Below, one piece after another: positions 4,852 to 11,062 of a stretch of DNA of 11,062 nt. Numbering within the stretch: the stretch's first letter is position 1; each line of letters starts with the position of its first letter. The notes under the pieces are model-generated. The model searched no databases and was not told the origin of the DNA. It saw only the letters and a program-made list of their open reading frames with translations. Origin of the DNA: JANQRV01 sp964533785 (lineage in GTDB: Bacteria > Bacteroidota > Bacteroidia > Chitinophagales > Saprospiraceae); assembly GCA_964533785.1 (NCBI GenBank), contig CAZHNG010000233.1:1-11062 (forward strand). The letters are read 5' to 3'. Both the position numbers and the translations under genes were made by a program.

Positions 4852-7734
4852 ATGAAAAAAATTTTACTCCATGTGTTGGCAATACTCGTGGGAACAAGCA
4901 TGGTATTTGCCCAAGACGATTTAACTATCCGTTCCATTGACGGCTCCGGTAATAACCTTTCCAATCCTTCTTGGGGAGCCGCAGGTGAAAACTTAGTAAG
5001 ATTTACAGGTGTCGGCTACTCCGACGGAATTTCCACGCCAGGCGGGATCAATCGTCCCAATCCTCGTAATATCAGTAATGTTTTGTTTGCGCAGGATGGT
5101 CTGATAAATGATCGACGTATGGGACTCAGCGATTTTTGTTGGGTCTTCGGACAGTTCATCGACCACGACATAGGGCTTACGCCTGATGGTAATGAACCTG
5201 CCTTCGTCGATGTGCCGAGAGGAGATCCCTGGTTCGATCCGGGAAGAACGGGAACTGCCATTATTCCGATGATGCGCAACACTTTTGATGCGGCAACGGG
5301 GACCAGTGTTGAAAACCCAAGACAACATCCCAACATCATTACTGCCTTTATAGACGGATCAACGGTTTACGGTTCTGATGAAGAACTAGCTGCTTGGTTG
5401 AGGACTTTTACCGATGGAAAACTAAAAACTTCGGCGGGAAACCTGCTTCCTTACAATACTTTTTCCGGTGAATACGATGATGAAATTGACCATAATGCGC
5501 CGGAAATGGATAATCCCGTTGGGTTAACCGAAAAGCTATTCGTTGCCGGTGATGTCAGGGTCAACGAGAACCCGCTATTGATAGGTTTTCATACGCTTTT
5601 CGTAAGAGAACACAATAGATTATGCGACGAATTGATCGCACAGCATCCGGACTGGACAGATGAAGAGATTTATCAGCATGCCCGGAAAATCGTCGGTGGT
5701 CTTATCCAGAGTGTTGTTTACTACGAATGGTTGCCCACGATGGGAGTTTACCTGGATGATTACAGCGGCTATGATCCGAATGTGAATCCGCAACTGATGA
5801 ATGTACTCACGGCGGCAGCATTCAGGCTCGGCCATACCCTTTTGAATGGCCGGTTATTAATTATTGATAAAAGCACTGAAAGCTTCACCAACAGCCAGAT
5901 GGCTCTGCGTGATGCTTTCTTCAATCCAGGGCTGATGCCGGAAATTGGCTTGGATCCAATATTCAGAGGTATGGCCGTTCAGAATCAGCAAAACATGGAT
6001 GCTAAGATCATCGATGATGTTCGAAACTTTTTATTCGGCCCTCCCGGTGCCGGCGGATTAGATCTGGCTTCCATCAACATCAATAGAGGACGCGAAAGAG
6101 GTTTACCCGATTTCAATACGGTTCGCGAAAGCTTTGGCCTCACGCCTTACCGGGTATTCCCGCAAATGAATAGCGACATCAATGTTCATGCCCGCATGTA
6201 TGTGTTGTACCGCAGCACCAACTGGGTAGATCCATGGGTAGGTATGCTGGCAGAGAAACCAATGGATAACTCCTTGTTTGGAGAAACCATTAACAGGATT
6301 ATGGAGGTACAATTCGCTGCTCTACGGGATGGTGATCGTTTCTATTTCGAAAATGATCCGGTTTTAAGCGACGAAGAAAAGGAAATGATCAAGCAAACCC
6401 GCATGCGTGATATCATTATGCGTAATACCGGCATTGAACTGATGCAGCCAAACGTATTTGTGGCCACTCCAATTGACGAAGTATGCCCGGAAATGCCTGA
6501 ATTTACAGTTTCTATCGAAACGGATGACTCATCACCGGTTTCCGACGTAGAAATGTTTATGGATATGGGAGACAAGGAAGCCGAGGCTTCCATGTCTGAC
6601 GAACAAGGGGTGGCTTCTTTACTAGATATGAACTCCTGTGAAATGGAAAGCTTTGTATTAAGCAAAATTGATCAAGCCTCAAACGGGGTCTCTACTGCCG
6701 ATCTCATTGCTATCCAAAAACACATATTAGGGATGGAGTCGCTTAGTTCGCCTTATAAACTGTTAGCAGCAGACGTCAATGATTCTAAATCCGTAACCAC
6801 TTTAGACCTCATTAATATCAGGAATGTGGTGTTAGGCAGAAATAGTAATTTTCCAAGTGAGAAAGTGTGGATTTTCATCCCTGCTGATTACGAATTCAAG
6901 GATCCGACGGCACCTTTCGGAGAAAAATACCAGGAAAATGTAATGGTGTTTAGGGATGCTCCAGAACACCATTATACATTCATCGGCGTTAAAAAAGGAG
7001 ATGTAACGAATGATGCTGTTGTCAATACGGATCAACTGGCTACCGTAGATATCAGAAGCAACTACAACCTGGGCATCAATATCGAAGATATGGAACTACT
7101 CGAAGGTAATACCTACGAAGTGCTGGTCTCTGTTAATGACCTGGACCGGATAGAGGGCTATCAATTCGGCTTGTCTTTTGATCAAAATGCGATCAGTATA
7201 CTGAATATAGAAACTGATGCAGCCAGTTTTCCCTCTCTAAGTGAACAAAATTTTGCACTTTTCCAGGATGAAGGCATAATGACTACTGCCTGGTATACCA
7301 CAGAAAAACAACTGCCTATTACGGGCACTTTCAAAATAGCAATAACGGCGAATCAGTCCGGTAAACTCAGTGACTATTTAAGCTTAAATCCTACTATAAC
7401 CAGTCCGAAAGCCTATTCTCAAGAAGGTCAACTCATGGGAATAGAGCTGCAATTTAGCACAGCAACTACTGAATCGTTCGTCTTGTATCAAAACGAACCA
7501 AACCCATTTTCAGACAACACACTTATCTCATTTGATCTCCCTGAAAGTGGTATCGTTTCCTTAATTGTTTACGATGCAGCCGGTAGATCCTTATTACAAA
7601 AAGAAGCTTTCTTTGAAAGCGGAAGGAACAACTGGAACATCACCAAAGACGAACTCTCCACTACTGGTGTACTCTACTATGAAGTAACTGCACAAGAGGT
7701 GACCGTTACCAAGAAAATGACGGTCATCGAATAA
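4852..7734 (+). CDS. Secreted animal-type haem peroxidase with T9SS tail
   Basis: The 960-residue protein has a signal peptide (MKKILLHVLAILVGTSMVFAQ). Residues about 25-535 form a peroxidase domain of the myeloperoxidase/peroxinectin superfamily, which oxidises substrates with hydrogen peroxide. By alignment from memory, the active-site residues of myeloperoxidase are all present: distal Gln101, haem-linking Asp104, distal His105, Arg236, haem-linking Glu239, proximal His328 and Asn409. So are the calcium ligands Asp106, Thr164, Phe166, Asp168 and Ser170. The methionine that forms the sulfonium haem link in myeloperoxidase is replaced by Asn240. Residues about 604-664 are two degenerate dockerin-like repeats (ADLIAIQKHILG and LDLINIRNVVLG), about 753-868 is a cohesin-like beta domain (EGYQFGLSFD), and 878-960 is a type A T9SS sorting domain (LYQNEPNPF). 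It should therefore be exported and either anchored at the surface or released. The natural substrate is not evident. Confidence 0.93.
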   Translation: MKKILLHVLAILVGTSMVFAQDDLTIRSIDGSGNNLSNPSWGAAGENLVRFTGVGYSDGISTPGGINRPNPRNISNVLFAQDGLINDRRMGLSDFCWVFGQFIDHDIGLTPDGNEPAFVDVPRGDPWFDPGRTGTAIIPMMRNTFDAATGTSVENPRQHPNIITAFIDGSTVYGSDEELAAWLRTFTDGKLKTSAGNLLPYNTFSGEYDDEIDHNAPEMDNPVGLTEKLFVAGDVRVNENPLLIGFHTLFVREHNRLCDELIAQHPDWTDEEIYQHARKIVGGLIQSVVYYEWLPTMGVYLDDYSGYDPNVNPQLMNVLTAAAFRLGHTLLNGRLLIIDKSTESFTNSQMALRDAFFNPGLMPEIGLDPIFRGMAVQNQQNMDAKIIDDVRNFLFGPPGAGGLDLASININRGRERGLPDFNTVRESFGLTPYRVFPQMNSDINVHARMYVLYRSTNWVDPWVGMLAEKPMDNSLFGETINRIMEVQFAALRDGDRFYFENDPVLSDEEKEMIKQTRMRDIIMRNTGIELMQPNVFVATPIDEVCPEMPEFTVSIETDDSSPVSDVEMFMDMGDKEAEASMSDEQGVASLLDMNSCEMESFVLSKIDQASNGVSTADLIAIQKHILGMESLSSPYKLLAADVNDSKSVTTLDLINIRNVVLGRNSNFPSEKVWIFIPADYEFKDPTAPFGEKYQENVMVFRDAPEHHYTFIGVKKGDVTNDAVVNTDQLATVDIRSNYNLGINIEDMELLEGNTYEVLVSVNDLDRIEGYQFGLSFDQNAISILNIETDAASFPSLSEQNFALFQDEGIMTTAWYTTEKQLPITGTFKIAITANQSGKLSDYLSLNPTITSPKAYSQEGQLMGIELQFSTATTESFVLYQNEPNPFSDNTLISFDLPESGIVSLIVYDAAGRSLLQKEAFFESGRNNWNITKDELSTTGVLYYEVTAQEVTVTKKMTVIE

Positions 7735-7779
7735 TACGGGTATTACCGTAATTTTATCAAACGATTTTGAACAGGAGGC

Positions 7780-7828
7780 AAAAGGGATGACTTGATGTAA
7801 TTCAGGTTATCCCTTTTTATTTTTTTTT
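7780..7828 (+). terminator. Intrinsic terminator after the peroxidase gene
   Basis: AAAAGGGATGAC (7780-7791) pairs with GTTATCCCTTTT (7806-7817) over 12 bp with one G-U pair and a 14-nt loop. It is followed by a T-rich tail to 7828. The T tail overlaps the stop codon (7827-7829) of the convergent regulator gene, so the two genes are packed end to end. Read on the minus strand, only four T follow the stem core, so it is at best a weak terminator for the regulator. Confidence 0.85.
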
Positions 7829-8846
7829 AAAACAGCCCGCTTAACCGGCTTTCAATCCGGTTCTTGGTATGTTCAATCCGTTTTTTGATCCCTTTGAAGA
7901 AAAGGTTTCTTTGTACGGCATTTTGATTCAGTAGCGTGGATTCCGCCATAATTTTTTGTATCCAATTTTCGGTAAACTCGCACATCTGCTCATCCTGGCT
8001 CATCAGGAAATTCGGGCTTCCGTAAGTTGTAAAGAGTACCCTGGTATTTTTAGCCTTCAGGAAGACCGTGTTGTCCGTTGAGATCATTTCGTTGTAATAC
8101 AAGTGGAACCCTCCCACTGGCTGTTTGCCCTTATCCGGCAGAAATTTCCGGCCGTTGGCAGCCATTTCACAAAAGTGATCTGCCAACGCTAACAATTTAT
8201 CACAAAGCTGATAGGCATAATCGTCTTCTTCGAATCCCCCCATACAGGCGTGATATTCGATTTGGTTCAAGGTGCTATCGAAGAGGTTCAAGCCCCACAT
8301 TTCTTTCGTATTGACATTAAGGAAATGCTCAATAACTTCCTGGCAAAGGTCCAGCACCTGGTGCCGAATGACCTCTGGGTGAAAACTTTGTTGTGCCAGG
8401 TACTTGATATTCCAGATATTACGGCCCCAAACGTAAAGCTTAAAACTGATCAACTCCGGAAAAAAGCAGTAATAAAATATGGGAATATCATTGGTGGGAT
8501 ACCATACATCCGCGTCCGGGATCTGCCCGAAACTTTCCAGTTTTTCTTTCAAATCCTTCATGTAGGTTTCCAGGTCTTTGATGTTTCGTGCCAGGGCATT
8601 GAAACCAAAGAATGCCCGGTTGGATTTTTCGAAGATGAGCTGGTCCAATGAAATGTCGTAAGTCTGTGCCAATTTTAAAATTTCCTGAGGAGTAAGCGCC
8701 GTTTCTCCGTTGATGCGGCGGTAAACGGCTGCCTGGCTTAGGTTAAAGTCTTCCATTAATTTAGCAACGGCCTCCGCATTTCTGGGAAACCGCGTCATCA
8801 CCTTCTTCAATAACTCCGATTGCAGATCGATACCTTGGTTGGTCAT
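7827..8846 (-). CDS. Helix-turn-helix transcriptional regulator with unknown sensor domain
   Basis: The 339-residue product is a probable cytoplasmic DNA-binding protein. Residues about 22-72 form an XRE-like helix-turn-helix region (NAEAVAKLMEDFNLSQAAVYRRINGE, written here as NAEAVAKLMED and NLSQAAVYRRINGE), followed by TPQEILKLAQTYDISLDQLIF. The segment AVYRRINGE fits the recognition helix. A charged helical stretch follows at about 84-106, then some 230 residues with many aromatics (WYPTNDIPIFYYCFFPEL, LYVWGRNIWNIKYL) and no domain that I can name. A long C-terminal part after an HTH suggests effector binding or oligomerisation (inference). The ATG at 8846 gives a complete N-terminus; Met17 is a possible but less likely start. 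A -7 box (8988-8995) with a palindrome directly upstream of it (9001-9025) suggests autoregulation. The target genes are unknown. Confidence 0.85.
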   Translation of the reverse strand: MTNQGIDLQSELLKKVMTRFPRNAEAVAKLMEDFNLSQAAVYRRINGETALTPQEILKLAQTYDISLDQLIFEKSNRAFFGFNALARNIKDLETYMKDLKEKLESFGQIPDADVWYPTNDIPIFYYCFFPELISFKLYVWGRNIWNIKYLAQQSFHPEVIRHQVLDLCQEVIEHFLNVNTKEMWGLNLFDSTLNQIEYHACMGGFEEDDYAYQLCDKLLALADHFCEMAANGRKFLPDKGKQPVGGFHLYYNEMISTDNTVFLKAKNTRVLFTTYGSPNFLMSQDEQMCEFTENWIQKIMAESTLLNQNAVQRNLFFKGIKKRIEHTKNRIESRLSGLF

Positions 8847-8861
8847 AAAATAAGAATTTGT

Positions 8862-8936
8862 TTAACAAGTCTTTTTAGCTGAGAACTTGTAAGCCAACAT
8901 GTCGGGGAGTTTCAGTACCTGACCGAAGCTATTCAT
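8862..8936 (-). CDS. Candidate 24-residue leader peptide, unproven
   Basis: An ATG at 8936 opens a frame of 24 codons (MNSFGQVLKLPDML...KKTC) that stops at 8862, 15 bases before the ATG of the regulator. It lies wholly inside the predicted leader transcript from the -7 box at 8988-8995. The same frame stays open for 14 codons upstream of the ATG (...FAWPADFKI), so the segment may instead be a remnant of a longer gene or a repeated intergenic sequence. I see no ribosome binding site. The amino-acid composition is protein-like, but length alone gives no proof. Confidence 0.2.
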   Translation of the reverse strand: MNSFGQVLKLPDMLAYKFSAKKTC

Positions 8937-8987
8937 GATTTTGAAATCCGCCGGCCAGGCGAATTGAAGTGAAATTTTTCTTTAAAA

Positions 8988-8995
8988 CAAAGGTA
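8988..8995 (-). promoter_or_regulatory. -7 box TACCTTTG for the regulator gene
   Basis: Read on the minus strand, TACCTTTG matches the Bacteroidota -7 consensus TAnnTTTG exactly. Transcription would begin near 8983, giving a leader of about 136 nt. The -33 region would fall within the palindrome at 9001-9025. Confidence 0.5.
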
Positions 8996-9000
8996 AATAG

Positions 9001-9025
9001 TTTTTTCTCAGAATGTGAGAAAAAA
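9001..9025. promoter_or_regulatory. Palindromic operator candidate
   Basis: TTTTTTCTCA (9001-9010), spacer GAATG, and TGAGAAAAAA (9016-9025) form a perfect 10+10 bp inverted repeat. It lies five bases upstream of the regulator's -7 box and covers the -33 position, the usual place for a repressor site. The symmetrical core CTCA-N5-TGAG suits a dimeric helix-turn-helix protein. The encoded regulator itself is the obvious candidate to bind it (inference). A terminator is less likely because no gene ends here. Confidence 0.5.
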
Positions 9026-9290
9026 TATTTTGGGTAGTATCTGTAACCGATAAGTAAATAGGAAAAAAAAGGTGCTATTTGTGGATGTATTCGACGCAAA
9101 GATGCAAAAAAAATTGAAAACTACACACCCCAAAGCCAATGAAAACAAAAGTCAATTAGGTTAGACGCAAGCATCTCTTAAACACCCCAAAACCATTTGA
9201 TCGCTAAAACCCTGTGTAACCCGTTTGGCAATGGTAAGGAAACAAGTTCCATGATTTGTCATTCACCCAAAACCGATTCGTTTGTTTCAA

Positions 9291-9418
9291 GCTGCTTCTC
9301 CCAGAGCAGCACTTACTACCAACCAGGTCTATAAAGTCATGAAACAGTAAAAGACCTTGTAATCCCAACATGTCCGATTTTTGATAGTGCGGTTGATCTT
9401 CAACCGCATTATTTTTTT
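9291..9418 (+). ncRNA. Possible structured small RNA ending at an intrinsic terminator
   Basis: Three hairpins follow one another on the plus strand: GCTGCT/AGCAGC (9291-9296 and 9305-9310), AGGTCT/AGACCT (9325-9330 and 9352-9357), and a perfect terminator stem (9388-9408) with a T-run. No plus-strand protein gene lies between the peroxidase terminator at 7828 and this one, so the terminator has no known client. The 5' end is not defined and the true transcript may start anywhere between about 9026 and 9290. I recognise no known RNA family. A competing 90-codon minus-strand frame (9204-9476, GTG start) overlaps it and is not supported. Confidence 0.3.
9388..9418 (+). terminator. Orphan intrinsic terminator
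   Basis: TGCGGTTGA (9388-9396) and TCAACCGCA (9400-9408) form a perfect 9-bp stem with a 3-nt TCT loop. It is followed by TTA and seven T (9412-9418). The T-run exists only on the plus strand. Confidence 0.75.
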
Positions 9419-9476
9419 GTGCATTAATACACTGTCTCAATAGTAAGTTATGAAAAACACTAACAAATTTTATCAC

Positions 9477-9523
9477 CCCGACTAAGTCGGGCCAAGAGCG
9501 CGAAGAAATTTTGTTACTTCGCG
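9477..9523. repeat. Two adjacent perfect hairpins
   Basis: CCCGACT (9477-9483) and AGTCGGG (9485-9491) are separated by one base. CGCGAAG (9499-9505) and CTTCGCG (9517-9523) are separated by 11 bases. Both are perfect 7-bp inverted repeats. The tract TTTCTTTGG follows but is not a clean T-run, so a terminator role is uncertain. They lie about 165-210 bases upstream of the hydrolase-OsmC gene. Confidence 0.5.
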
Positions 9524-9685
9524 TTTCTTTGGGGCCTTTGCGGTGAATTATTTGGCCATGGTTTTAATTTCTTTATTTATGAAACAGGTTCCTTTCAACA
9601 GACGGCAGAAAACCTTACTTCCCATTCAACCTAACCATCCTTCCTTGAGTTTGCTTGTTGTAATATTAATTAAACACATTCGACT

Positions 9686-10906
9686 ATGCCTTCACAAAAG
9701 CTCCATTTCACCAATGCTGCCGGAGAAAAGCTTTCCGCCAAACTGGAACTTCCCGCTAATCAGCATCCGCATACTTTTGCCTTATTCGCCCATTGCTTTA
9801 CTTGCAATAAAAACCTTACTGCCATCAAAAATATTTCCCGGGCCCTGAATCTTCAAGGGATCGCGGTATTAAGGTTCGACTTTACCGGATTGGGAGAAAG
9901 TGAAGGGGATTTTGCGGACACTAACTTTTCTTCCAATATCGAGGATCTAGTTTGTGCTGCCGAATACCTGGGTGAACACTTCCAAGCGCCCGAACTCCTT
10001 ATCGGCCATTCTCTGGGCGGAGCAGCAGTCATCGCAGCAGCAACCGAACTACCGGCAGTGAAAGCGGTAGTTACGATCGGGGCGCCCGCCGACCCCGCTC
10101 ACGTCAGCCACCTCGTTGCCTCCGGCATGGAAGCACTCGAAAACGAAGGGGTGGCAGAAGTCAATATCGGCGGCCGGCCGTTTACCATCAAAAAACAGTT
10201 TGTAGAAGACATCAAATCCAGGAACCTAAACGATAAACTGGACCATTTCAATGGCAGGGCACTACTCATCATGCATTCCCCGCAAGACCGAACGGTGGAA
10301 ATTGATAATGCTGCCAAGTTATATACCGCGGCCCGGCACCCCAAAAGCTTCGTTACACTCGACGGAGCTGATCATCTCCTGACCAACAAGGCAGATTCGC
10401 ACTACGTGGGTGAAGTAGTTGCTACCTGGGCAAAACGATACATCACTTTACCCGACCAAAACTCCATCGATTCCGATAGCTCGGTGGCTGTACAATTGGC
10501 AGCTTCAGATGGGTATACGACCCAGGTGATGGTCAGACAACACGGTCTTACTGCCGATGAGCCGACTAGCGTGGGAGGCAACGATTTTGGTCCTTCTCCT
10601 TATGAACTGGTAACCGCCGGCCTGGGTACCTGCACGGCCATGACTTTGCACATGTACGCCCGTCGTAAGCAGTGGGACCTACAAGATGTGAAAATTCACC
10701 TGGAGCATGGAAAAGATTATGCCGCGGATTGTGAAAATTGTGAAGACCCTAAAAGCAAGATCGATCATTTTCAACGCGTCATTGAACTGGAAGGCAATCT
10801 GGATGAACAACAACGACAGCGGCTTTTGGAGATTGCGGATAAATGCCCGGTGCACCGTACGCTGGAGGGGGAGGTGCGGATTCATACGGAGTTGAGGAGG
10901 GAGTGA
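9686..10906 (+). CDS. Bifunctional alpha/beta-hydrolase and OsmC-family protein
   Basis: The 406-residue cytoplasmic fusion has no signal peptide. Residues about 1-250 are an alpha/beta-hydrolase with the nucleophile elbow GHSLGG (Ser109), acid Asp201 (SPQDRTV) and His230 (DGADHLL), a complete catalytic triad. Residues about 265-402 are an OsmC/Ohr-type domain with the two redox cysteines of the family, Cys316 in LGTCTAMTL and Cys387 in DKCPVHRTL. OsmC proteins reduce organic hydroperoxides through this cysteine pair. This domain order is an established fusion in bacteria. The hydrolase probably acts on an ester or acyl substrate, and the two activities may act on one lipid-derived molecule (inference). 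An additional CENC pair (Cys349, Cys352) lies between the redox cysteines. The gene stands alone, with a terminator 31 bases after the stop. The ATG at 9686 begins the domain cleanly. Confidence 0.93.
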   Translation: MPSQKLHFTNAAGEKLSAKLELPANQHPHTFALFAHCFTCNKNLTAIKNISRALNLQGIAVLRFDFTGLGESEGDFADTNFSSNIEDLVCAAEYLGEHFQAPELLIGHSLGGAAVIAAATELPAVKAVVTIGAPADPAHVSHLVASGMEALENEGVAEVNIGGRPFTIKKQFVEDIKSRNLNDKLDHFNGRALLIMHSPQDRTVEIDNAAKLYTAARHPKSFVTLDGADHLLTNKADSHYVGEVVATWAKRYITLPDQNSIDSDSSVAVQLAASDGYTTQVMVRQHGLTADEPTSVGGNDFGPSPYELVTAGLGTCTAMTLHMYARRKQWDLQDVKIHLEHGKDYAADCENCEDPKSKIDHFQRVIELEGNLDEQQRQRLLEIADKCPVHRTLEGEVRIHTELRRE

Positions 10907-10936
10907 ATGCAATGGGAAGGAGAAGGGGGATTTTGC

Positions 10937-10961
10937 GGGACTTCGTCCCTTGAGTTTTTTT
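10937..10961 (+). terminator. Intrinsic terminator after the hydrolase-OsmC gene
   Basis: GGGAC (10937-10941), loop TTC, and GTCCC (10945-10949) are followed by TTGAG and a run of seven T (10955-10961). The stem is short but GC-rich and is well placed after the stop at 10906. Confidence 0.7.
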
Positions 10962-10981
10962 GAAACATAGAGGACATGTAG
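10961..10981 (+). repeat. 21-bp repeat, copy 1
   Basis: The sequence reads TGAAACATAGAGG followed by ACATGTAG. It matches the copy at 11042-11062 at 19 of 21 positions and begins at the last base of the terminator T-run. It resembles the degenerate tract at 74-102. Confidence 0.65.
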
Positions 10982-11041
10982 AAGATGGAGTTTTTTGTTT
11001 TGAAAGAGATTGGAGAGGGGTTAAAGGGCAGGGAGGAGGTT

Positions 11042-11062
11042 TGAACCATAGAGGACATGCAG
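11042..11062 (+). repeat. 21-bp repeat, copy 2, reaching the window end
   Basis: The sequence reads TGAACCATAGAGG followed by ACATGCAG. It is the second copy of the repeat at 10961-10981, offset by 81 bp. It may continue beyond the window, since such tracts are often tandem. The purine-rich segment between the copies has no gene. Confidence 0.65.

Larger units (their letters stand above)
8847..9685. other. Gene-free stretch with regulator control region and structured DNA
   Basis: These 839 bases contain no confident protein gene. The left part is the promoter, operator and leader of the minus-strand regulator, including a 24-codon candidate leader ORF. The right part has a GACGCAAAGATGCAAA motif (9093-9108), three hairpins ending in an orphan intrinsic terminator (9291-9418), two further perfect hairpins (9477-9523) and a TTTGCGGTGAA motif (9537-9547). 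The last roughly 140 bases lead into the hydrolase-OsmC gene with no clear TAnnTTTG box. Confidence 0.6.

Noticed and set aside
9204..9476. 90-codon minus-strand frame with a GTG start
   Set aside because: I recognise no family. The frame runs through the perfect terminator stem and two other hairpins, and it has no promoter box or ribosome site. It could still be a remnant of a gene, so it is recorded here.
9543..9848. 101-codon plus-strand frame overlapping the start of the hydrolase gene
   Set aside because: It overlaps the conserved N-terminus of the hydrolase in another frame and has no recognisable domain.

Overview
The window looks like chromosome from a member of the Bacteroidota, most likely a Saprospiria/Lewinella-type marine or sludge bacterium (inference). 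The signs are a secreted protein ending in a type A sorting domain of the type IX secretion system (T9SS), promoter -7 boxes of the Bacteroidota form TAnnTTTG, no obvious Shine-Dalgarno sequences, and many short periodic intergenic repeats. There are four confident protein genes, three gene-free stretches of 550-840 bp, and a short gene-free 3' end.

Layout. Positions 1-549 hold no gene. They do hold a small non-autonomous transposable element (106-344) with 16-bp terminal inverted repeats and a perfect 9-bp target duplication (GCATAGTTT at 97-105 and 345-353), enclosing a roughly 100-bp, almost loopless palindrome (154-253). Positions 550-4083 (minus) encode a 1177-residue exported, beta-rich, probably outer-membrane protein of unknown function. 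The divergent intergenic region 4084-4851 is rich in repeats: a 14-unit heptamer array directly upstream of that gene, an inverted-repeat-bounded element (4274-4422) containing an inverted octamer array, and a good -7 promoter box (4642-4649) for the next gene. Positions 4852-7734 (plus) encode a 960-residue secreted haem peroxidase of the animal/myeloperoxidase superfamily, with dockerin-like and cohesin-like segments and a T9SS tail. A strong intrinsic terminator (7780-7828) separates it from the convergent gene 7827-8846 (minus), a 339-residue helix-turn-helix regulator. That regulator has its own promoter box and a perfect 10+10 bp palindromic operator candidate just upstream of it. The stretch 8847-9685 has no confident gene, but it holds a possible leader peptide, several hairpins and an orphan plus-strand intrinsic terminator (9388-9418), so an untranslated small RNA is plausible. 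Positions 9686-10906 (plus) encode an alpha/beta-hydrolase fused to an OsmC-type peroxide reductase, followed by a terminator (10937-10961) and two copies of a 21-bp repeat running to the end of the window.

How the parts fit together. No operon is visible: each gene has its own upstream region. Two products, the secreted peroxidase and the cytoplasmic OsmC fusion, belong to peroxide-handling families, but on opposite sides of the cell envelope and in separate transcription units, so a shared pathway is only a guess. The least explained content is the family of short periodic intergenic repeats, the miniature element with its target duplication, and the structured non-coding region at 9291-9418.
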